Assembly: GCF_000975035.1 (NCBI RefSeq)
Contig: NZ_BBRA01000002.1
Span: 434,001-498,000 of the forward strand
Source: Demequina flava
GTDB lineage: Bacteria > Actinomycetota > Actinomycetes > Actinomycetales > Demequinaceae
Length of the DNA: 64,000 nucleotides
Direction of reading: 5' to 3'
Part shown: piece after piece, positions 32,072-41,504 of the stretch
Numbering within the stretch: position 1 is the first letter of the stretch
How the letters are laid out: the number at the start of each line of letters is the position of its first letter
Position numbers and translations under genes: made by a program
Notes under the pieces: model-generated
The model's database searches: none
Seen by the model: only the letters and a program-made list of their open reading frames with translations
Told to the model about the DNA's origin: nothing

Positions 32072-32855
32072 TCGCACCGCCGCTGACACCCCGTTCGCCG
32101 TTGAGGCGCGCGGGGTGCGCGTGCGTCTAGGCGGACACGAAATCCTGCACGCCGTCGACCTCGAGGCGCAGCCCGGTGAGCCCGTCGCTGTGATGGGCGG
32201 GAACGGTTCGGGTAAGTCGACGTTGGTGCGAGCGCTCGTTGGCGCGCTACCGCTCACTGGCGGGTCCGTGAAGATTTTCGGTGCCGAGCGATCTCGAGCG
32301 ACTGCCAAGCGCATCGGCTACGTGCCGCAGCGCATGGGCGCCGGCTCTGGAGTCGCGGCAACGGCTCTTGAAGTCGTCACCTCCGGTCTACTCGGAGCTG
32401 GCCAACTACGCCCACCACGCGACGCCAAGGCCAAAGCGCTCGCCTCTCTCGAGGACCTCGCGGTCGGAGACCTTGCCAAGCGAGACGTCTCGACCCTGTC
32501 AGGCGGACAACAGCAGCGCGTCCTCATCGCTCGCGCCTTGGTGCGCGACCCGGACCTCCTCATCCTCGATGAGCCCATGGCCGGGGTGGACGTGCCTAGC
32601 CAAGAGGCCCTGGCATCGGCCCTCCGTCGCCGGCGCGACGCAGGCGGAACCATTGTGATCGTGCTCCACGAACTGGGCGCCCTCGCGCCGCTGATCGACC
32701 ACGCCGTGGTCCTCGATCAAGGCTGCGTCACACATGTCGGCGAACCTCCGCACGCCCTCGGCGTCCACGCGCTTCCCGGTCACGATCACGACCATGCCCA
32801 CACAGACGTGCCGGAGCCGCCTGCATCGCCGTTCGCCTGGGAGGTACGCAAGTGA
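32058..32855 (+). CDS. znuC: Zinc ABC transporter ATP-binding protein
   Basis: 265-residue ABC ATPase from a TTG start overlapping the znuA stop by 14 nt (GAGG upstream). Walker A GGNGSGKST lies near residues 48-56, signature LSGGQQQR near 148, Walker B LLILDEPMAGVD. The C-terminus carries a His-rich patch (HDHDHAHTD), unusual for an ATPase and suggesting metal binding. It powers zinc uptake through the ZnuB permease; its stop overlaps the znuB start by 4 nt (GTGA). Confidence 0.93.
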   Translation: MVAANRTAADTPFAVEARGVRVRLGGHEILHAVDLEAQPGEPVAVMGGNGSGKSTLVRALVGALPLTGGSVKIFGAERSRATAKRIGYVPQRMGAGSGVAATALEVVTSGLLGAGQLRPPRDAKAKALASLEDLAVGDLAKRDVSTLSGGQQQRVLIARALVRDPDLLILDEPMAGVDVPSQEALASALRRRRDAGGTIVIVLHELGALAPLIDHAVVLDQGCVTHVGEPPHALGVHALPGHDHDHAHTDVPEPPASPFAWEVRK

Positions 32856-33715
32856 GTCTGCTGACTGACCCGCTGGTCCAACGCATGATGCTGGTTGCCG
32901 TCATGGTCGGAGCAACTGCCCCGATCGTCGGCACCTACCTGGTTCACCGCCGCATGGCACTCCTAGGAGACGGCATTGGCCACGTCGCCCTCGCCGGTGT
33001 CGCCGCAGGGTGGCTCGCAGGCTCCTGGGCAGGGCTTGCCGACCAAGATGCCCTCGCCATTCCCGGGGCAATCGTCTTCGCAATTACCGGCGCAGTCGTG
33101 ATCGAGCGCATGCGCGCCCGGGGCATCGCGGCCGCCGACGTCATCATGGCCGTCATGTTCTACGGCGGCATTGCCTCCGGCGTCTTGCTGATCTCTGCCG
33201 CGGGTGGCTCCAACGCCAACCTCATGGGATACCTCTTTGGCTCAATCTCCACCGTGAGTTGGTCCGATGTCTGGGTCACGGTGGCACTGTCCATCGCGAT
33301 TCTCGTGATCGGCTTGGGCCTCAAGCCCGCGCTCTTTGCCGTCACGCACGACCAGGAGTTTGCTTACTCGACCGGTCTTCCGGTCGGCGCGCTCAACATG
33401 GTGGTCGCGGTGCTGTCCGCCGTCACCATCACTGCGTCGATGCGTGTGGTTGGCGTGCTGCTGGTGTCCGGACTCATGATCCTTCCGGTCGCGATCTCCC
33501 AAATGTTGACCCACTCCTTCACGCGCACCATGACCTTCTCCATGATCATCGGCGTGATCCTGTGCATCACGGGCGTGGGCATCACGCTGTTCTACAACCT
33601 GCAACCCGGCGCGCTCATCGTCGTGCTTGGCGTGCTCCTGTACGTCGTGGTCGCCTCCGGTGCCAGCATGCGCAAACGGCGACGTCATCGCCGAGAAATG
33701 GCGGTGGCCGCATGA
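32852..33715 (+). CDS. znuB: Zinc ABC transporter permease
   Basis: 287-residue ABC-3 family permease with about eight membrane helices. IVGTYLVHRRMALLGDGIGH at the N-terminus, GVLLISAAGGSNANLMGYLF in the middle and MRVVGVLLVSGLMILPVAIS are typical. A GTG start follows GGGAGG. A basic C-terminal tail (MRKRRRHRREMA) ends the protein. It forms the membrane channel of the Znu system; the stop overlaps the zur ATG by 4 nt. Confidence 0.94.
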   Translation: MSLLTDPLVQRMMLVAVMVGATAPIVGTYLVHRRMALLGDGIGHVALAGVAAGWLAGSWAGLADQDALAIPGAIVFAITGAVVIERMRARGIAAADVIMAVMFYGGIASGVLLISAAGGSNANLMGYLFGSISTVSWSDVWVTVALSIAILVIGLGLKPALFAVTHDQEFAYSTGLPVGALNMVVAVLSAVTITASMRVVGVLLVSGLMILPVAISQMLTHSFTRTMTFSMIIGVILCITGVGITLFYNLQPGALIVVLGVLLYVVVASGASMRKRRRHRREMAVAA

Positions 33716-34122
33716 CCCCCACTCCTGTCCCCCGCATGACGAAGCAGCGTGCGGCAATTCTCGACGTGTTGTCCACGGGCGATGAGTTCCGTTCAGCCCA
33801 GTCGTGGCACGACATCCTGCGTCATGACGGCTCCACTGTCGGTCTGGCCACCGTGTACCGATCGCTCCAAGCACTTTCGGAGTCCGGCGAGGTCGACGCC
33901 GTTGTCACCGATTCCGGCGAGACCTTGTACCGCCGCTGCGGTGCCGTCGACGAGCACCACCATCACCTCCGCTGTCGCGTCTGCGGCGCAGCGCACGACA
34001 TTGAAGTACCGGAGTTCGAGGACTGGGCCGAGAAGCTAGGTGCACGTCTTGGCTTCACCGGCATCGATCACACGGTCGAGATCACCGGGGTGTGTGCCGC
34101 CTGCGCGGCGCAGGGCAAGTAA
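33712..34122 (+). CDS. zur: Zinc uptake regulator, Fur family
   Basis: 136-residue Fur-type repressor. A winged helix (TKQRAAILDVLSTGDEF ... STVGLATVYRSLQAL, about 10-60) is followed by the metal-sensing dimer domain with DEHHHHLRCRVCG (about 82-94) and CAAC near the C-terminus, the structural zinc site. With zinc bound it would repress the two operators seen in this window. Its position as fourth gene of the znu operon means it is autoregulated. The start overlaps the znuB stop (ATGA). Confidence 0.94.
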   Translation: MTPTPVPRMTKQRAAILDVLSTGDEFRSAQSWHDILRHDGSTVGLATVYRSLQALSESGEVDAVVTDSGETLYRRCGAVDEHHHHLRCRVCGAAHDIEVPEFEDWAEKLGARLGFTGIDHTVEITGVCAACAAQGK

Positions 34123-34679
34123 TGCCGGGAGTTCCGTCCTTCATTTCCGACATCGGCTGGTGGGGCATTGTGCCCTTCCTGTTCGTTGTCGTTTTTCTGC
34201 GGTCTCAGGGCACCTACTGGGTGGGAAGGTTCCTGCGCCGTGGGGCCGATGCCATGGCGACCTCAGGTGCGGATCTGGCCACAGCAGATGCGGACGCGGG
34301 CGCCATTCCGCCGCCCGCCAACCGCCGCAGCCGCATGGCAAAGCGCCTCTCAGGCCCTGCGATGGACAGAGCGCAGGTATTCCTCGACAAGTGGGGATTT
34401 ATCGGCGTGCCGCTGTGCTTCCTCACCGTCGGGTTCCAGACGGTCGTACTCGGCACAGCCGGATACACCCGCATGCGCTGGGACCTCTTCACGCTCGCGA
34501 TGCTGCCCGGATGCGCCGCGTGGTCGCTGCTCTACGGCACCGTGTCGGTGACGCTGATCGAGTTGTGGAAGCAGTCGCCGTGGCTGTTCACCGCCGGTCT
34601 GCTGGTCGTCATCGCTGTTGCGTACGGCGCGACTAAGCTGCGCCGAAACGCCGATTCCGCCGTGCGTACTCCTCAATAG
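34122..34679 (+). CDS. DedA-like membrane protein
   Basis: 185 residues with about four membrane segments. [20 protein letters not shown] and [20 protein letters not shown] resemble the second half of DedA/VTT proteins, and [18 protein letters not shown] the first. An Ala/Asp-rich linker (about 45-75) joins them. The ATG shares one base with the zur stop (TAATG), so it is the fifth gene of the zinc operon. Its 3' end overlaps the convergent uppS gene by 47 nt, which is unusual. Lipid-carrier flipping is possible by homology; a link to zinc is only positional. Confidence 0.72.
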   Translation: MPGVPSFISDIGWWGIVPFLFVVVFLRSQGTYWVGRFLRRGADAMATSGADLATADADAGAIPPPANRRSRMAKRLSGPAMDRAQVFLDKWGFIGVPLCFLTVGFQTVVLGTAGYTRMRWDLFTLAMLPGCAAWSLLYGTVSVTLIELWKQSPWLFTAGLLVVIAVAYGATKLRRNADSAVRTPQ

Positions 34680-35391
34680 CCGCCCATAAGTGGGTTCGGT
34701 CCACGTCGGGCCACAGCGTGTTGGAGAACACGTACTCGGCGTAAGCCGCTTGCCACGGCAGGAAATTGGAACTGCGCTGCTCACCGCTGGAGCGCCAGAA
34801 CAAGTCCACGTCCGGCATGTCAGGCTCGTCCAGGTGAGCCGCGAGCGTTGCCTCGCTCACCTTGTCAGGGTTGATCTCCCCCGCTGCTACCTTGCGTGCG
34901 ATCTCACGCGCGGCATCGGCGATCTCCGCGCGACCGCCGTAGTTCACACACATCGTGAGCGTGAGGCCGGTGTTGTCCTGGGTGAGTTCCTCGGCCTTCT
35001 CGAGCTCCTTGATGACCGACGTCCACAGCTTAGGGCGACGCCCCGCCCACCTCACACGCACGCCCCACGAGTGCATCTCGTCGCGCCGGCGGCGAATCAC
35101 ATCACGGTTAAAGCCCATGAGGAATCGGACCTCCTCGGGCGAGCGCTTCCAGTTCTCGGTTGAGAATGCGTAGGCGCTGAGGTTCGTCACACCGATTTCC
35201 ACGGCTCCCGCGACCACATCGAGGAGCGACGACTCGCCCTGCTCATGCCCGGCCGTGCGCGGCAAGCCGCGATCCTTCGCCCAGCGCCCATTGCCGTCCA
35301 TGACGACGGCAACGTGCTTAGGGACGGCCGATGCTGGCAGATCAGGCGCGGTGGCGCCACCTGGGTGCGGGAAGGGCTTGTCGTAGGTCAC
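34633..35391 (-). CDS. uppS: Isoprenyl transferase (undecaprenyl-diphosphate synthase type)
   Basis: 252-residue cis-prenyltransferase that builds the polyprenyl lipid carrier. [18 protein letters not shown] (catalytic Asp, about 26-43), [19 protein letters not shown] and the C-terminal [20 protein letters not shown] are conserved. GTG 35391 lies 7 nt after TAGGCT (leaderless). Because of its GEQR and Arg-Ser-Ser ligands it fits the family fully; chain length cannot be predicted. It overlaps the DedA-like gene tail-to-tail by 47 nt. Confidence 0.95.
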   Translation of the reverse strand: MTYDKPFPHPGGATAPDLPASAVPKHVAVVMDGNGRWAKDRGLPRTAGHEQGESSLLDVVAGAVEIGVTNLSAYAFSTENWKRSPEEVRFLMGFNRDVIRRRRDEMHSWGVRVRWAGRRPKLWTSVIKELEKAEELTQDNTGLTLTMCVNYGGRAEIADAAREIARKVAAGEINPDKVSEATLAAHLDEPDMPDVDLFWRSSGEQRSSNFLPWQAAYAEYVFSNTLWPDVDRTHLWAAIEEYARRNRRFGAA

Positions 35392-35398
35392 GCCCGCC

Positions 35399-35404
35399 AG
35401 CCTA
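35399..35404 (-). promoter_or_regulatory. Leaderless -10 element of uppS
   Basis: TAGGCT on the minus strand is followed by 7 nt (GGCGGGC) and GTG at 35391. The element is identical to that of the VTT gene at 961. Confidence 0.5.
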
Positions 35405-35415
35405 GCCGTGCCCGG

Positions 35416-36273
35416 TCACTCCCCGAGGGAACGAGACAAGACTGACAGCGCTGCCGCACGTGCCGCGTGTGCTCGCGGTCCGCGCCGCACCACGAGGGCT
35501 TCGACGAGCGCCTCGAGGGTGAGGGTCAGCGCGACACGCGACGCCAACAGGAGTTCATCCTGGAACGATTCCGTGACTGGCGGCACGACGATGCTCAGGG
35601 ACGCGCGGTCCACGAGCGCTGACCGCGAGAAGCTCGTGATCGCCAGCACCGTTGCCCCAGCCTCGAGCGCGGCGTCCACGACGTCGAGGGTCGCGCGGTT
35701 GGCACCCGAGCCGGACACCGTCAGCAACACACTGCTGGGCTCAAGTTGAGCCGCATGAATGCGCTGCGCGAGCGTGTCGGGTACGTACTCAGCGGGCCGG
35801 CCCACGCTCGACAATCGCAGCGCAGCGTCGTACCCCAAGGGCGCGGAGAGACCGTTCGCCGCGATCAACAAGCGCGGAGCTACGTCAAGTGCGGTGACGA
35901 AGTCTTCGACCCCGTCCTCGCTGAGCGTCGCGGCCACGTGAGGAAGCGCCCGGGCGTGGCGATCGATAGCCGCACGCACAACACCCAACGATCCCCCAGC
36001 ATCGGCCGAATCCACGGGATCAAACGCCCGCTCCCCTGCCAACGCGACCCGCAACTGGGGATAGCCGTCGTAACCGAGCGTCTGCGCCGTGCGGACCACG
36101 GAGGCTCGTCCCACGCCAACGCTCTCGGCAATTTGTTGAGCCGTCTTGTCTACGGCCCCAGCCGGGTCCGATGCAATGGCCTCAGCCACGCGCCGCTCGC
36201 TGGGCTGTAGCGACGGCGCGAGGGCCGCGATGCGCACGGAGGGCGGCGCGTCAGTGCTTCCGTTCCACGTCAC
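35416..36273 (-). CDS. MurR/RpiR family transcriptional regulator
   Basis: 285-residue regulator. The N-terminal HTH (LQPSERRVAEAIASDPAGAV, then TAQQIAESVGVGRASVVRTA) is followed by a SIS sugar-phosphate-binding domain (LLIAANGLSAPLGYDAALRL ... SSVLLTVSGSGANRATL). RpiR-type proteins usually sense phosphorylated sugars. GTG 36273 is chosen because AAGGAG is upstream; it overlaps the end of phnE by 23 nt, so it is the last gene of the HAD-phn operon. It may sense an imported phosphorylated compound, or an intermediate made from it. Confidence 0.9.
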   Translation of the reverse strand: MTWNGSTDAPPSVRIAALAPSLQPSERRVAEAIASDPAGAVDKTAQQIAESVGVGRASVVRTAQTLGYDGYPQLRVALAGERAFDPVDSADAGGSLGVVRAAIDRHARALPHVAATLSEDGVEDFVTALDVAPRLLIAANGLSAPLGYDAALRLSSVGRPAEYVPDTLAQRIHAAQLEPSSVLLTVSGSGANRATLDVVDAALEAGATVLAITSFSRSALVDRASLSIVVPPVTESFQDELLLASRVALTLTLEALVEALVVRRGPRAHAARAAALSVLSRSLGE

Positions 36274-37102
36274 GAACCGTGGCTCCTTCCATGATGCGCC
36301 TGCGGACCTTGCCCGAGACGGCGTCGATGAGCATCGTGACCACAACGACCACGATGATGAGCACGCCCACAACGTCCCATTCACGGTGCTGGGTGTACTG
36401 CGTGAGCATGGCTCCAATGCCGCCCACGCCGATGAGTCCCAGAATCGCCGACGTGCGGACGTTGATTTCGAAACGGTACAGCGCCAAGGACATCAGTTCC
36501 GGAGCGGCCACGGGCCACAGGCCCCAGCGGACCACCTCCCAGAGCGACCCTCCTGAGGCACGCACGGCCTCGGCGGTACCCGGCGGGACGGCCTCGATCG
36601 TCTCGTACGTCCACTTGGCATGGGTGCCGATTCCACCGATGGCAAGGGCGAGGGCACCCGTGAACGGGGTGAGTCCCGTGACAGTGAGGATGATGATCGC
36701 GATCAGGACGTCGGGCACCGCGCGGATCACGGCGAAGCTCCACCGGAGCGGGAAGCGCACCCAGGCAGGCCCCACGCCATGAGCGGCCGGAATTCCGAGC
36801 AGGGTGGACAGCACCACGCCGGCAATCGCGCCGATCCAGGCCATTGACACCGATCGCCAGGTTTGCAGAGCCGCTTCAGGAAGCATCGACCAATCGGGGT
36901 CGGAGAACATCAGGCGCCCGTAGTGCACCAGGTCCTGGGGAAGTTGCGCGATTTTGGACCACTCGAGGTCAAGTCCCCAGAAGGACACAAGGACGACGAT
37001 CGTGACGATTGTGGCTGCGGCGCGCGCTGCCACCTGGCGCGGACGCGGCGGGATCGGCAGTGCGGGCGTCCGGGCAGGCGCCGCGGTATCAGTGGCGGTC
37101 AT
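36251..37102 (-). CDS. phnE: PhnE-family ABC transporter permease (system 2, distal copy)
   Basis: 283-residue permease with a first membrane helix near residues 29-46 and the family block RFEINVRTSAILGLIGVGGI (about 230-249); RAVPDVLIAIIIL and GGIGTHAKWTYETIEAVPPG are also seen. ATG 37102 is chosen because it overlaps the upstream permease stop (ATGA); the open frame continues far upstream on the same strand only as a shadow of that gene. It pairs with the second permease to form the pore of system 2. It resembles system 1 permeases but is clearly diverged. Confidence 0.9.
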   Translation of the reverse strand: MTATDTAAPARTPALPIPPRPRQVAARAAATIVTIVVLVSFWGLDLEWSKIAQLPQDLVHYGRLMFSDPDWSMLPEAALQTWRSVSMAWIGAIAGVVLSTLLGIPAAHGVGPAWVRFPLRWSFAVIRAVPDVLIAIIILTVTGLTPFTGALALAIGGIGTHAKWTYETIEAVPPGTAEAVRASGGSLWEVVRWGLWPVAAPELMSLALYRFEINVRTSAILGLIGVGGIGAMLTQYTQHREWDVVGVLIIVVVVVTMLIDAVSGKVRRRIMEGATVRDVERKH

Positions 37103-37932
37103 CGCAGCCTCTTCCTCAGAACGTTCGAGGCCCACTCGATGAGCAACACCACCACGAGAATCTCGAGAATGATGGTGCCGAGGGCGTCGTAGCGGTAGAA
37201 GCCGCGCATCTCGTCGATCAAGCGACCGATTCCTCCCGCGCCGACCAGTCCCAGGATGGCCGAGATGCGCACGTTGAGCTCGAGCGAATACAGCACCTGA
37301 CTGGCAAACACGGGCCACGTTTGCGGAAGCGCCGTGACACGGTTGATCTGAGTTTGGGTGCCGCCGGCAGCGCGCCCCGCCTCCATGTAGTGGGCGTCGG
37401 CGGAGTCGATCGCCTCGGATACGAGCTTCACCACGATGCCGATGTCGAACAGCACGAGGGTGACCACACCTGGAAGCGTGCCCACGCCCACCATCGCGAC
37501 AAGGACGGTTGCGTACACGAGGTCGGGAACGGCGCGCACGACGTTCAGCACGAACCGCACCGCACGACGGGTGACGCCGTTGGGATTGGTAGGTCGCGCC
37601 GCCCACATGGACAGCGGGACCGCAAGCCCTGCGGAGATCGCGGCACCCACGATGGCCATCTGGAGGGTTTCCAGCATGGGCTGCCACGTGCGCGGCAAAA
37701 TCGACCAGTCCGGGGTGAGCATCTGCACGATGCGGTCCACCCCGTTGGTCCAATTGCGCGCGATCGAGGCTAGATCGATCTCGACTCCGCCAATGGCGGG
37801 AATCGTCGTCAGGATCGTCAACGCGGCGAGCACGGCCGTGACGCCAAGCGCCTTGGGCCATGTGCGCGGTCGCGGCGGAATCATGAGCTGTCCCTGAGTT
37901 TCAGGGGCCGATGCCGGGGTGTGGACGGTCAC
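37099..37932 (-). CDS. phnE: PhnE-family ABC transporter permease (system 2, proximal copy)
   Basis: 277-residue permease. An N-terminal helix near 31-50 is followed by the BPD core with [20 protein letters not shown] and [20 protein letters not shown] (about 225-244). ATG 37932 overlaps the phnC stop by 4 nt. The first codons include a copy of the dispersed motif (Pro-Ala-Ser-Ala-Pro). It works with the adjacent permease and PhnC in uptake of a phosphorus compound. Confidence 0.9.
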   Translation of the reverse strand: MTVHTPASAPETQGQLMIPPRPRTWPKALGVTAVLAALTILTTIPAIGGVEIDLASIARNWTNGVDRIVQMLTPDWSILPRTWQPMLETLQMAIVGAAISAGLAVPLSMWAARPTNPNGVTRRAVRFVLNVVRAVPDLVYATVLVAMVGVGTLPGVVTLVLFDIGIVVKLVSEAIDSADAHYMEAGRAAGGTQTQINRVTALPQTWPVFASQVLYSLELNVRISAILGLVGAGGIGRLIDEMRGFYRYDALGTIILEILVVVLLIEWASNVLRKRLR

Positions 37933-38762
37933 GACACGTCCAGTCGGTCACGGGGCTGCACGGGCCGGCCGTAAATCTCCTCGAAGTCCGCGTCGGTGGC
38001 GGAGGCGGCTGGGCCGTCGAAGACCACCTCGCCAGCGCGCAGGCCGATCATGCGGGTCGTGTACTGGCGCGCAAGGTCCATGAGGTGCAGGTTCACCATG
38101 ACGGTCAGGCCACGCTCGTGGTTAATGCGCTCAAGGTCGTGCATGACGGCATGTGCGGTGGGCGGGTCAAGGCTCGCCACCGGTTCGTCGGCGAGCATCA
38201 CCGAAGGCTCCTGGCTGAGCGCGCGCGCAATGGCGACTCGCTGCTTCTGGCCCCCAGACAGCGCACCGGCCCGCTCCCAGACCTTCTCAAGCATTCCGAC
38301 GGAGTCCAGCGCACGCATCACGATGTCGCGATCGTGGTGCGAAGAGATGCCCAGGACCGTGCGCCAAGTGGAGGTATGGGAGAAGCGGCCGACCATCGTG
38401 TTGCGGAACACACTGGTGCGATCGGCCAGATTGAAGGACTGGAAGATCATTCCGATGTCTCCGCGGGCGTGCCGCAGGGCCTTACCGCGCAGCGCGGTCA
38501 TCTCGTGCTCGCCGACGCGGACCGTGCCAGCCGTGGGCTGCACAAGTCCGTTCACGGTGCGGATGAGCGTGGACTTGCCTGAGCCAGACAGCCCCACGAC
38601 CGCGACCATCTGGCCGGGCTCGATCTCGAGCGACACATCCTTCAGCGCGACGACCCCGTTGGGGTAGCGCACGGTCACATCTGTCAAAGAAATGGGCCAC
38701 GACCCGGAGGCCGAGGTGGCCCCCTCGGCCTCCGAGCCCACAGCGTGGGACTGCTCGCTCAT
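37929..38762 (-). CDS. phnC: Phosphonate-type ABC transporter ATP-binding protein (system 2)
   Basis: 277-residue ABC ATPase. Walker [10 protein letters not shown] near residue 58, Q-loop MIFQSFNLA, signature LSGGQKQR, Walker B VMLADEP and NLHLMDLA follow the PhnC pattern. An N-terminal extension of about 25 residues precedes [20 protein letters not shown] 38762 is used because AGGA lies 5 nt before it and because it starts 7 nt after the phnD stop. Unlike system 1, there is no hairpin between phnD and phnC here. Confidence 0.92.
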   Translation of the reverse strand: MSEQSHAVGSEAEGATSASGSWPISLTDVTVRYPNGVVALKDVSLEIEPGQMVAVVGLSGSGKSTLIRTVNGLVQPTAGTVRVGEHEMTALRGKALRHARGDIGMIFQSFNLADRTSVFRNTMVGRFSHTSTWRTVLGISSHHDRDIVMRALDSVGMLEKVWERAGALSGGQKQRVAIARALSQEPSVMLADEPVASLDPPTAHAVMHDLERINHERGLTVMVNLHLMDLARQYTTRMIGLRAGEVVFDGPAASATDADFEEIYGRPVQPRDRLDVS

Positions 38763-38769
38763 GCGGTTC

Positions 38770-39819
38770 CTACTGACCCGAGAAGCGGGCGTTGACCTGG
38801 CGTGCCAGGTCGATGGCATCTGCGTCTGCGGGGACCCAGTCGGTCTGGTCGAAGATCTCCTGCAGCGTGTCGGGGTCAACCTCGGAGAAGTCGTCCATCA
38901 GCGTGGTGATCTCGTCGCGCAGATCCTGTGGGAGCTCGTCGGAGAGGACGACGCCGCCGTTGGGGTACATCTCGGACAGGCCGAAGACGACGACCTTCTC
39001 GCCGAGGTCAGGGACCTCAGCCGAGTCGATCGACGAGCGGGCGTCCCAGTACGCGAAGCCAACCTCGGCGTCGCCGTTGTAGACGGCCATGAGGAGGGTG
39101 TCGTTACCGGTGACGGGCACCTGCTGCAGGTCGTCGATGCTGATGTCGTGCTCCTCGAGCGCCAGCACGGGCAGCTGGTAACCAGCAGGAGACGTCGTGT
39201 TGCCGAAGGCGACCGTGGTGCCGGCCTCAATTTTGGCCAGCGCGTCCTCGGCCACCGGGCCGGCGCCGGTGTTGTCTTCGCCCGAGGCGACACCGTTGCA
39301 GTACATGAACTCCTGGCCGGAAGCGGCGTACGTGGCGGCGACGGGCTCGTCGTCGCAGTACTTGTCAGGGTTGTTCGTGAAGTACATCGAGGCGTACTGC
39401 GAAGCGCCGAAGCGCACGTCCTGCAGCACGGCGTGAGCGCCGTACATGTCTTCGGCCGCGGCGAGCGATCCGGCATCGGCAATGGCGATCTGCGCCTGGC
39501 CGGACCCGATGGCCTCGACAGCTGCCTGGTAGTCCTGGGTGACGACGCCTTCGACCGTGAGGCCGAGTTCGGCGCTCAGGTAGTCGGTCAGCGGCTCAAC
39601 GGTCGTGACGAGGTCGGTGACGTTCTCGTTAGGAATCAGGGCGAGGGTGATCTCCTCGGGCCAACCGGAGGAAGCGGCGGCGGTCTCAGACGTCTCCGTC
39701 GTCGTGGCCGGCTCCGACGAGGCCGAAGCCTCGGCGTCGGAGTCTGCCTCGGAACTGCAACCGGCGAGCGCGATCAGTGCGGTCGCGGTGACACCGGCAG
39801 TGATGAGCGAGGTGCGCAT
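38770..39819 (-). CDS. phnD: PhnD-family phosphate/phosphonate substrate-binding lipoprotein (system 2)
   Basis: 349-residue lipoprotein with a lipobox LAGCSS (Cys near residue 21) and a Ser/Thr/Glu-rich linker to about residue 52. The binding fold begins [44 protein letters not shown] and [26 protein letters not shown] follow. The two-Cys pattern is shared with the system 1 PhnD, but the FLGP-type ligand loop there is IADAGS here, so the ligands probably differ. AAAGG precedes ATG by 7 nt. It is second gene of the operon after the HAD gene. Confidence 0.9.
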   Translation of the reverse strand: MRTSLITAGVTATALIALAGCSSEADSDAEASASSEPATTTETSETAAASSGWPEEITLALIPNENVTDLVTTVEPLTDYLSAELGLTVEGVVTQDYQAAVEAIGSGQAQIAIADAGSLAAAEDMYGAHAVLQDVRFGASQYASMYFTNNPDKYCDDEPVAATYAASGQEFMYCNGVASGEDNTGAGPVAEDALAKIEAGTTVAFGNTTSPAGYQLPVLALEEHDISIDDLQQVPVTGNDTLLMAVYNGDAEVGFAYWDARSSIDSAEVPDLGEKVVVFGLSEMYPNGGVVLSDELPQDLRDEITTLMDDFSEVDPDTLQEIFDQTDWVPADADAIDLARQVNARFSGQ

Positions 39820-39856
39820 GTGGGGACCTTTCGTGTGTATCTCGAGCGCCGGTCGG

Positions 39857-40525
39857 CTACCCGAGGCGGGCGGCCTCAGCCGCCCACGTCTGTATGGCCG
39901 GATACAGCTCCGGCAGGTGGAGCGCGGACATGGTCACGTCCGCTGGAGGGTTGGCAGCCGCAGGGCCGACGAGCGCGGTCGCCGCACCCAAGCGCGCTGC
40001 GGGCGCCAAGTCGAAGTCGTAGATGTCGCCGATCGACAGCACGGGGCCGCGTTCAAGCGCGTCCGTAACCTGAGCCTCGATGCCGAGGGGCTTGCGCGCT
40101 GAGGTGATGACCCGCACAAAGTGCTGGGCCACACCAAGGGCTTCTAGCGCTTCCCTGATGCGAATGTCAGGCGCATTCGTGACAAGCGCGATGTCGGCGT
40201 GTGCCGCAAGGGAAGCAAGGAACTCTGGCAGCCCGGCGGGCGCCTCCACCGGGGCCGCAGGAGTTGCGAGATCATCGCGGCTGGCGAGGTAAGCGCGATC
40301 GAGCAGGTGAGCGTCAATCCCCCGCTGCCCGGCCGCCGCCGCGACAGCGTGATACCCGTCCCTGAACTCCGAGTCACCACGCTCGACTGCGTGAAGCGCA
40401 TCGGTCGCGACTGTGGCGAACTCGGAGTCCTCAGCCAACCGCGCGACCGCGGCCGCATATGCCGTCAGCGGACCGTTGCCCAGGGCAACGGTGCCGTCGA
40501 AGTCAAATATCACGGTGGGCCGCAT
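39857..40525 (-). CDS. HAD-family phosphatase associated with the phn operon
   Basis: 222-residue haloacid dehalogenase hydrolase. Motif I FDFDGTVAL (Asp nucleophile, near residue 7-9), motif II region ALVTNAPDIRI, a Lys in SARKPLG (motif III) and motif IV SIGDIYDFDL are all present, with a helical cap between. AAGGAG precedes the ATG. It is the first gene of the operon HAD-phnD-phnC-phnE-phnE-RpiR regulator, behind PhoP-box-like repeats, so it may release phosphate from the imported ester. A true phosphonatase would need a specific Lys in the cap, which I cannot confirm. Confidence 0.88.
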   Translation of the reverse strand: MRPTVIFDFDGTVALGNGPLTAYAAAVARLAEDSEFATVATDALHAVERGDSEFRDGYHAVAAAAGQRGIDAHLLDRAYLASRDDLATPAAPVEAPAGLPEFLASLAAHADIALVTNAPDIRIREALEALGVAQHFVRVITSARKPLGIEAQVTDALERGPVLSIGDIYDFDLAPAARLGAATALVGPAAANPPADVTMSALHLPELYPAIQTWAAEAARLG

Positions 40526-40615
40526 CGTGCTCCTTGTGCATCTCCAGGCCCTCGGCGCTACTCGCTAAGGACGATGCGTCCACAGTGACAAGTGAAGATG
40601 GACGGACGGGCCACG

Positions 40616-40659
40616 AAGTGGTGAACGGCGACTGAACCTTCTGCGGCGAAAGGGTGAAG
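40616..40659 (-). promoter_or_regulatory. PhoP-box-like direct repeats upstream of the HAD-phn operon
   Basis: On the minus strand CTTCACCCTTT (40659-40649), GTTCAGTCGCC (40637-40627) and GTTCACCACTT (40626-40616) are 11-nt units in register (offsets 0, 22 and 33). This matches the 11-bp direct-repeat structure of actinobacterial PhoP boxes (GTTCACC-type units). The rest of the 40526-40759 gap holds no gene. Confidence 0.55.
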
Positions 40660-40759
40660 TCGGCGCCTACGCGGCCCCTATTACGCGTGCAACGGCCGTG
40701 CGCGGAGTAGCACATTCCGCAGGGTCAACACTGTGCGGCGCCGCGGATAGACCAATGCG

Positions 40760-41500
40760 CTAGTGCGGAGCCGTTCGGTCGACGTGACTGAGCGACCGCA
40801 CCTTGCGCTCCAGGTGGAACTGCGCGTAGGCCGCAATGAGGCCGGCCGCGTCCTTGCGCTCTCGGTCGGCCGACGCATCGGCGCTGTCCCAGTCCCCGCG
40901 CAAGAGTGCGTGCAGCAGATCGAAGGTTGGCGCACTGGGCGCAGCAGCTCCGGGAGGTCGGCAGTCCTCGCACACTGCCCCTCCACCGGCCACCGCAAAT
41001 GCCCGGTGTGGCCCAGGCGCTCCACACGAAGCGCAACCGTCAAAACTGGGCTCGTAGCCGGCCAATGCAAGCGAGCGCAACAAGAATGAGTCGAGGACGA
41101 GTCCTGGATCGTGTGCGCGACGCGCGAGCGACCCGAGACCGCCGTGCAAGAGCCGGAACTGATCGTAGGCCGGCTCTTTTTCGTGGTCGACAAGCTTGTC
41201 CGCCGTCTCGACCATTGCGGTCGCAGCGGTCCACAACCCGTAATCCTCAGCGATGCGCCTGGCATAAGGCTCTTTGGTCTCGACCTGGGAGACGATGTCG
41301 AGGTTGCGTCCCTCGTACAACTGCACGTCGATCAGCATGAATGGTTCAACCCGCGACCCAATGCGGCTCGTCGTGCGCCGCACTCCCTTCGCCACCGCCC
41401 GCACCTTGCCGGTGCGGCGCGTCAGCATCGTCACGATGCGGTCGGCTTCACCGAGCTTGTGGGTGCGAAGGACGATGGCATCGTCGCGGTACAGGGGCAT
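40760..41500 (-). CDS. recO: DNA repair protein RecO
   Basis: 246-residue recombination mediator. The N-terminal OB fold starts [20 protein letters not shown] and includes [19 protein letters not shown]. The C-terminal zinc finger is CASCGAPG ... VCEDC (about 158-183). It loads RecA with RecR at ssDNA gaps. It usually neighbours era and uppS in actinobacteria; here the leuA group lies on one side and the phn-2 operon has been placed between recO and uppS. Confidence 0.95.
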   Translation of the reverse strand: MPLYRDDAIVLRTHKLGEADRIVTMLTRRTGKVRAVAKGVRRTTSRIGSRVEPFMLIDVQLYEGRNLDIVSQVETKEPYARRIAEDYGLWTAATAMVETADKLVDHEKEPAYDQFRLLHGGLGSLARRAHDPGLVLDSFLLRSLALAGYEPSFDGCASCGAPGPHRAFAVAGGGAVCEDCRPPGAAAPSAPTFDLLHALLRGDWDSADASADRERKDAAGLIAAYAQFHLERKVRSLSHVDRTAPH

Positions 41501-41504
41501 CAGG

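Noticed and set aside
36251..37861. Apparent 536-residue fused permease
   Set aside because: The first half is an out-of-frame reading of the upstream phnE; the true start at 37102 overlaps that gene's stop as ATGA.
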